This document shows positions 22,500 through 24,164 of a stretch of DNA of 24,164 nt, piece by piece. Under the pieces are notes generated by a model. The model made no database searches, was not told the origin of the DNA, and saw nothing but the letters and a program-made list of their open reading frames with translations. How positions within the stretch are numbered: the stretch's first letter is position 1; each line of letters opens with the position of its first letter. Made by a program: the position numbers and the translations under genes. Source of the DNA: an uncultured Bacilli bacterium (lineage in GTDB: Bacteria > Bacillota_I > Bacilli_A > RF39 > UBA660); contig CANRJI010000003.1 of the NCBI GenBank assembly GCA_947630885.1, forward strand, positions 1 to 24,164. Reading direction: 5' to 3'.

Positions 22500-23219
22500 C
22501 TACTTTTTTATTACACGATTATTTTCATTTATTAAAGTATTACAATTTTCATAATCTTCTCCTACTAAAAATTTATTATAATCAATAATTTTTAAGTATT
22601 TGTATTGAGGTTTTATTATTTCTTTTTTTAATTTTAAATCATATACACCATATAAATCATTAATACTTACTTTTACTTGATAGATATGATCGGGATATAT
22701 ATCACAAATTTTTGTTTTGATCATTAATTCTAAATCAGGAAATGATGAAATATACTGATAAACAAAAGGAACAACAATATTATTATTTTTATCTAGTACT
22801 CCATCTTTTTCAAGTTTACTATCAAAGACTTTGAAGTATGTTCCTCTATTATCCATAGCTTCCATAAATAGATATTTTATTGGAATGATAATTTTCCCTT
22901 TTTTATCTATTAGTCCATGCTTTAATGTCACTACTATTTTTTTGCCATTTACTATTTGATATTTATACGGCAACATTACTTGATAGTTATCACCACACTC
23001 GATAAATGGATAAATATATTGAGGCTTTATAATGACATCGCCTTCTTTATCTGCTAATCCCCAATTTCCTTCTAATCCATATACTTCATCAATGGCTGTA
23101 TGGGCATTCCAATAATCAACTTCACTTACTTCGCTTTGGCTTTTATTACTTACAGCATAATTGCCATCATTTAATTTACATACTTGTTTGTATTTTTTTT
23201 CTAATTCTTTAATATCCAC
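22500..23219 (-). CDS. WG-repeat protein
   Basis: A 239-residue protein with at least four WG (KWG) beta-repeats: GNWGLADKEGDVIIKPQY (about 52-69), LKHGLIDKKGKIIIPIKY, EKDGVLDKNNNIVVPFVY and DLYGVYDLKLKKEIIKPQY. Each is a G-x-x-D-x-x-G-x-I-I-x-P-x-Y unit. WG repeats form beta-propeller-like scaffolds; the partner is unknown. There is no signal peptide, so it is cytosolic, unlike many WG proteins. The start is GTG at 23219, with AAAGGA 11 bases upstream; an out-of-frame ATG just before it opens a five-codon frame that overlaps the GTG. The stop codon is directly followed by the WYL gene, so the two are coupled. Confidence 0.8.
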   Translation of the reverse strand: MDIKELEKKYKQVCKLNDGNYAVSNKSQSEVSEVDYWNAHTAIDEVYGLEGNWGLADKEGDVIIKPQYIYPFIECGDNYQVMLPYKYQIVNGKKIVVTLKHGLIDKKGKIIIPIKYLFMEAMDNRGTYFKVFDSKLEKDGVLDKNNNIVVPFVYQYISSFPDLELMIKTKICDIYPDHIYQVKVSINDLYGVYDLKLKKEIIKPQYKYLKIIDYNKFLVGEDYENCNTLINENNRVIKK

Positions 23220-23276
23220 TATTCATAACATCCTTTCGTAATATAATTTACCATATAAATTAAAGGAAAGAAATGT

Positions 23277-23293
23277 AACTGGTCATAAAATGT
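23277..23293. repeat. 17-bp motif copy A
   Basis: AACTGGTCATAAAATGT on the plus strand, the copy that defines the consensus. It lies about 58 bases upstream of the WG-repeat gene and, on the minus strand, directly follows a TATAATGC box, so it would be at the start of the transcript. Two further TATAAT boxes lie upstream (one TGCTATAAT), with poor -35 boxes. Confidence 0.55.
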
Positions 23294-23373
23294 CATAAGC
23301 ATTATATCTAATTATACTGCAATCAATAAATATTTCGAGTTAAGTTATAAAAATTATAGCATATATTTAATTA

Positions 23374-23404
23374 TTTTAAAACTCGGGCTATAAAGTCCGA
23401 GTTT
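23374..23404 (-). terminator. terminator after tRNA-Leu
   Basis: An 8-bp stem (23397-23404 with 23379-23386, AAACTCGG / CCGAGTTT) with a 10-nt loop and a T-rich tail on the minus strand. It ends the queA-tRNA transcript before the WG-WYL unit. Confidence 0.75.
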
Positions 23405-23413
23405 GATATTAAT

Positions 23414-23501
23414 CTGGTGCTTGTGGTGGGACTCGAACCCACATGATATTGCTATCGCTGGATTTTGAGTCCAGTGCGTCTACCAATTCCGCCACACAAG
23501 C
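23414..23501 (-). tRNA. tRNA-Leu (anticodon CAA)
   Basis: An 88-nt class II tRNA. The acceptor arm GCTTGTG pairs with CACAAGC, followed by discriminator A-CCA encoded in the DNA (23414-23417). The D-arm contains GGCGGAATTGGTAGACGC. The anticodon stem CTGGA / TCCAG holds the loop CTCAAAA, so the anticodon is CAA and the codon read is UUG. A variable arm (GATA / TATC) and the T-arm GTGGGTTCGAGTCCCAC follow. It lies 42 bases after queA and probably shares its transcript. Confidence 0.96.
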
Positions 23502-23543
23502 ATTACTACTAAATTATATAATAAATTTAGTAGAAAGTAAATA

Positions 23544-24164
23544 TTATTTTTCCTTTTTATATAGAAACATAGCATCACCGAAGGAAAAGAAACGATACTT
23601 ATTTTTAACAGCATAAGCATACGTATTTAAAATCATTTCTTTATTACAAAAAGCTGAGACTAACATAATAAGAGTTGATTTTGGTAAGTGAAAGTTAGTA
23701 ATTAATCCATCAATTGCCTTATAATCATAGCCTGGATAGATAAAAATATCAGTAAAGCCATGGCAATCTCTAAATTCTTGATATTTGGTCATAATGGTTT
23801 CCAATGTTCGTGTCGTCGTTGTTCCAACAGCAATTATTCTTCTTCTTTCTTTTTTTGCTTTATTTAGAATTAAGGCAGTATTACTATCCATCGAATAAAA
23901 TTCAGAATGCATTTTATGTTTTGTTACATCTTCAACATTTACTGGCCTAAAAGTACCTAGACCAACGTGTAAGGTAATGTAACAAATAATAACACCTTTA
24001 TCTTCTATTTTTTTTAATAATTCCTTAGTAAAATGTAAACCAGCTGTCGGAGCAGCGGCACTACCAATATTTTTGGCATAGACAGTTTGATACATAGATT
24101 GATCATCTAATTTAGTTTTTATATATGGAGGAAGAGGCATTGTACCTAATTTATCTAATATCTC
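23544..24164 (-). CDS. queA: S-adenosylmethionine:tRNA ribosyltransferase-isomerase (partial)
   Basis: QueA transfers and isomerises the ribosyl group of S-adenosylmethionine onto preQ1-tRNA, giving epoxyqueuosine at the wobble base of GUN tRNAs. Only the last 206 codons are in the window; the open frame continues off the right edge (reading EILDKLGTMPLPPYI), so the internal ATG at 24140 is not the start. Clear family motifs are AAPTAGLHFT, HVGLGTFRPV, AVGTTTTRTLE and GLITNFHLPKSTLIMLVSAF, and the C-terminus ends normally. In Bacilli queA lies a few genes from secDF, usually followed by tgt and yajC, which are not found here. Confidence 0.96.
   Translation of the reverse strand, partial: EILDKLGTMPLPPYIKTKLDDQSMYQTVYAKNIGSAAAPTAGLHFTKELLKKIEDKGVIICYITLHVGLGTFRPVNVEDVTKHKMHSEFYSMDSNTALILNKAKKERRRIIAVGTTTTRTLETIMTKYQEFRDCHGFTDIFIYPGYDYKAIDGLITNFHLPKSTLIMLVSAFCNKEMILNTYAYAVKNKYRFFSFGDAMFLYKKEK

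Noticed and set aside
23414..23501. tRNA-Leu as an integration site with a duplicated 3' end marking a genomic island
   Set aside because: I looked for a second copy of the T-arm/acceptor sequence in the insert and at its far boundary and found none; no integrase is present in the insert.
1..24164. CRISPR array, rRNA genes, insertion sequences or replication origin
   Set aside because: No regularly spaced repeats, rRNA sequence, transposase motifs or DnaA-box clusters were seen; the four 17-bp motif copies are irregularly spaced by 1.3-1.8 kb or less and do not form an array.
1..24164. Recoding of TGA as tryptophan, as in some Mollicutes
   Set aside because: rel ends at a TGA that overlaps the dtd start, and tryptophans are encoded by TGG.

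Overview
The window is AT-rich DNA from a low-GC Firmicute, most like a Bacilli / Erysipelotrichia / RF39-type gut lineage. Support comes from strong AGGAGG-type ribosome binding sites, many TTGACA-17-TATAAT promoters, a T-box leader on aspS, a fused SecDF, a bifunctional Rel and a ComN-family protein. TGA is a normal stop here: rel ends in TGA, overlapping the dtd ATG by one base. No species can be named from the sequence alone.

Two thirds of the window is a conserved housekeeping block. As I recall the Bacillus subtilis map, it follows queA ... comN-secDF ... relA-dtd ... aspS-tcdA-rarA. Here the order is queA (partial, right edge), tRNA-Leu, an inserted region of about 7.7 kb, then comN-secDF-rel-dtd, T-box-aspS, a ClpX-like ATPase, an unknown gene, a probable 6S RNA, a YcxB-like membrane protein, tcdA and rarA (opposite strand). 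After rarA come a candidate small RNA, a xerD-like recombinase, a phosphohexomutase and an almost empty left end. Nearly everything is on the minus strand. tgt, yajC, recJ, apt and hisS, usual in this block, are absent.

The inserted region (about 15.74-23.41 kb) holds regulatory and accessory genes. Its first half has two sigma factors, an XRE regulator and a SpoIIAA-like STAS protein. The STAS gene abuts a SigF/G/B-type sigma gene with no SpoIIAB-type kinase between them, and two exact Spo0A-box heptamers (TGTCGAA) lie upstream. This looks like a reduced spoIIA operon. Its second half has a GyrI-like protein, two unknown proteins, a miniature SepF-like protein, a WYL regulator and a WG-repeat protein. 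Four copies of a 17-bp motif (about AACTGGTCATAAAATGT) lie in or at the gene boundaries here, either operators of a small local regulon or boundary elements of gene cassettes.

RNA-level features: the aspS T-box leader has an unusually short Stem I; a 182-nt RNA between tcdA and aspS has 6S-like architecture; an RNA of about 95 nt upstream of xerD has its own near-consensus promoter and matches no family I recognise. All calls come from reading the sequence and from memory of families; no search was run.
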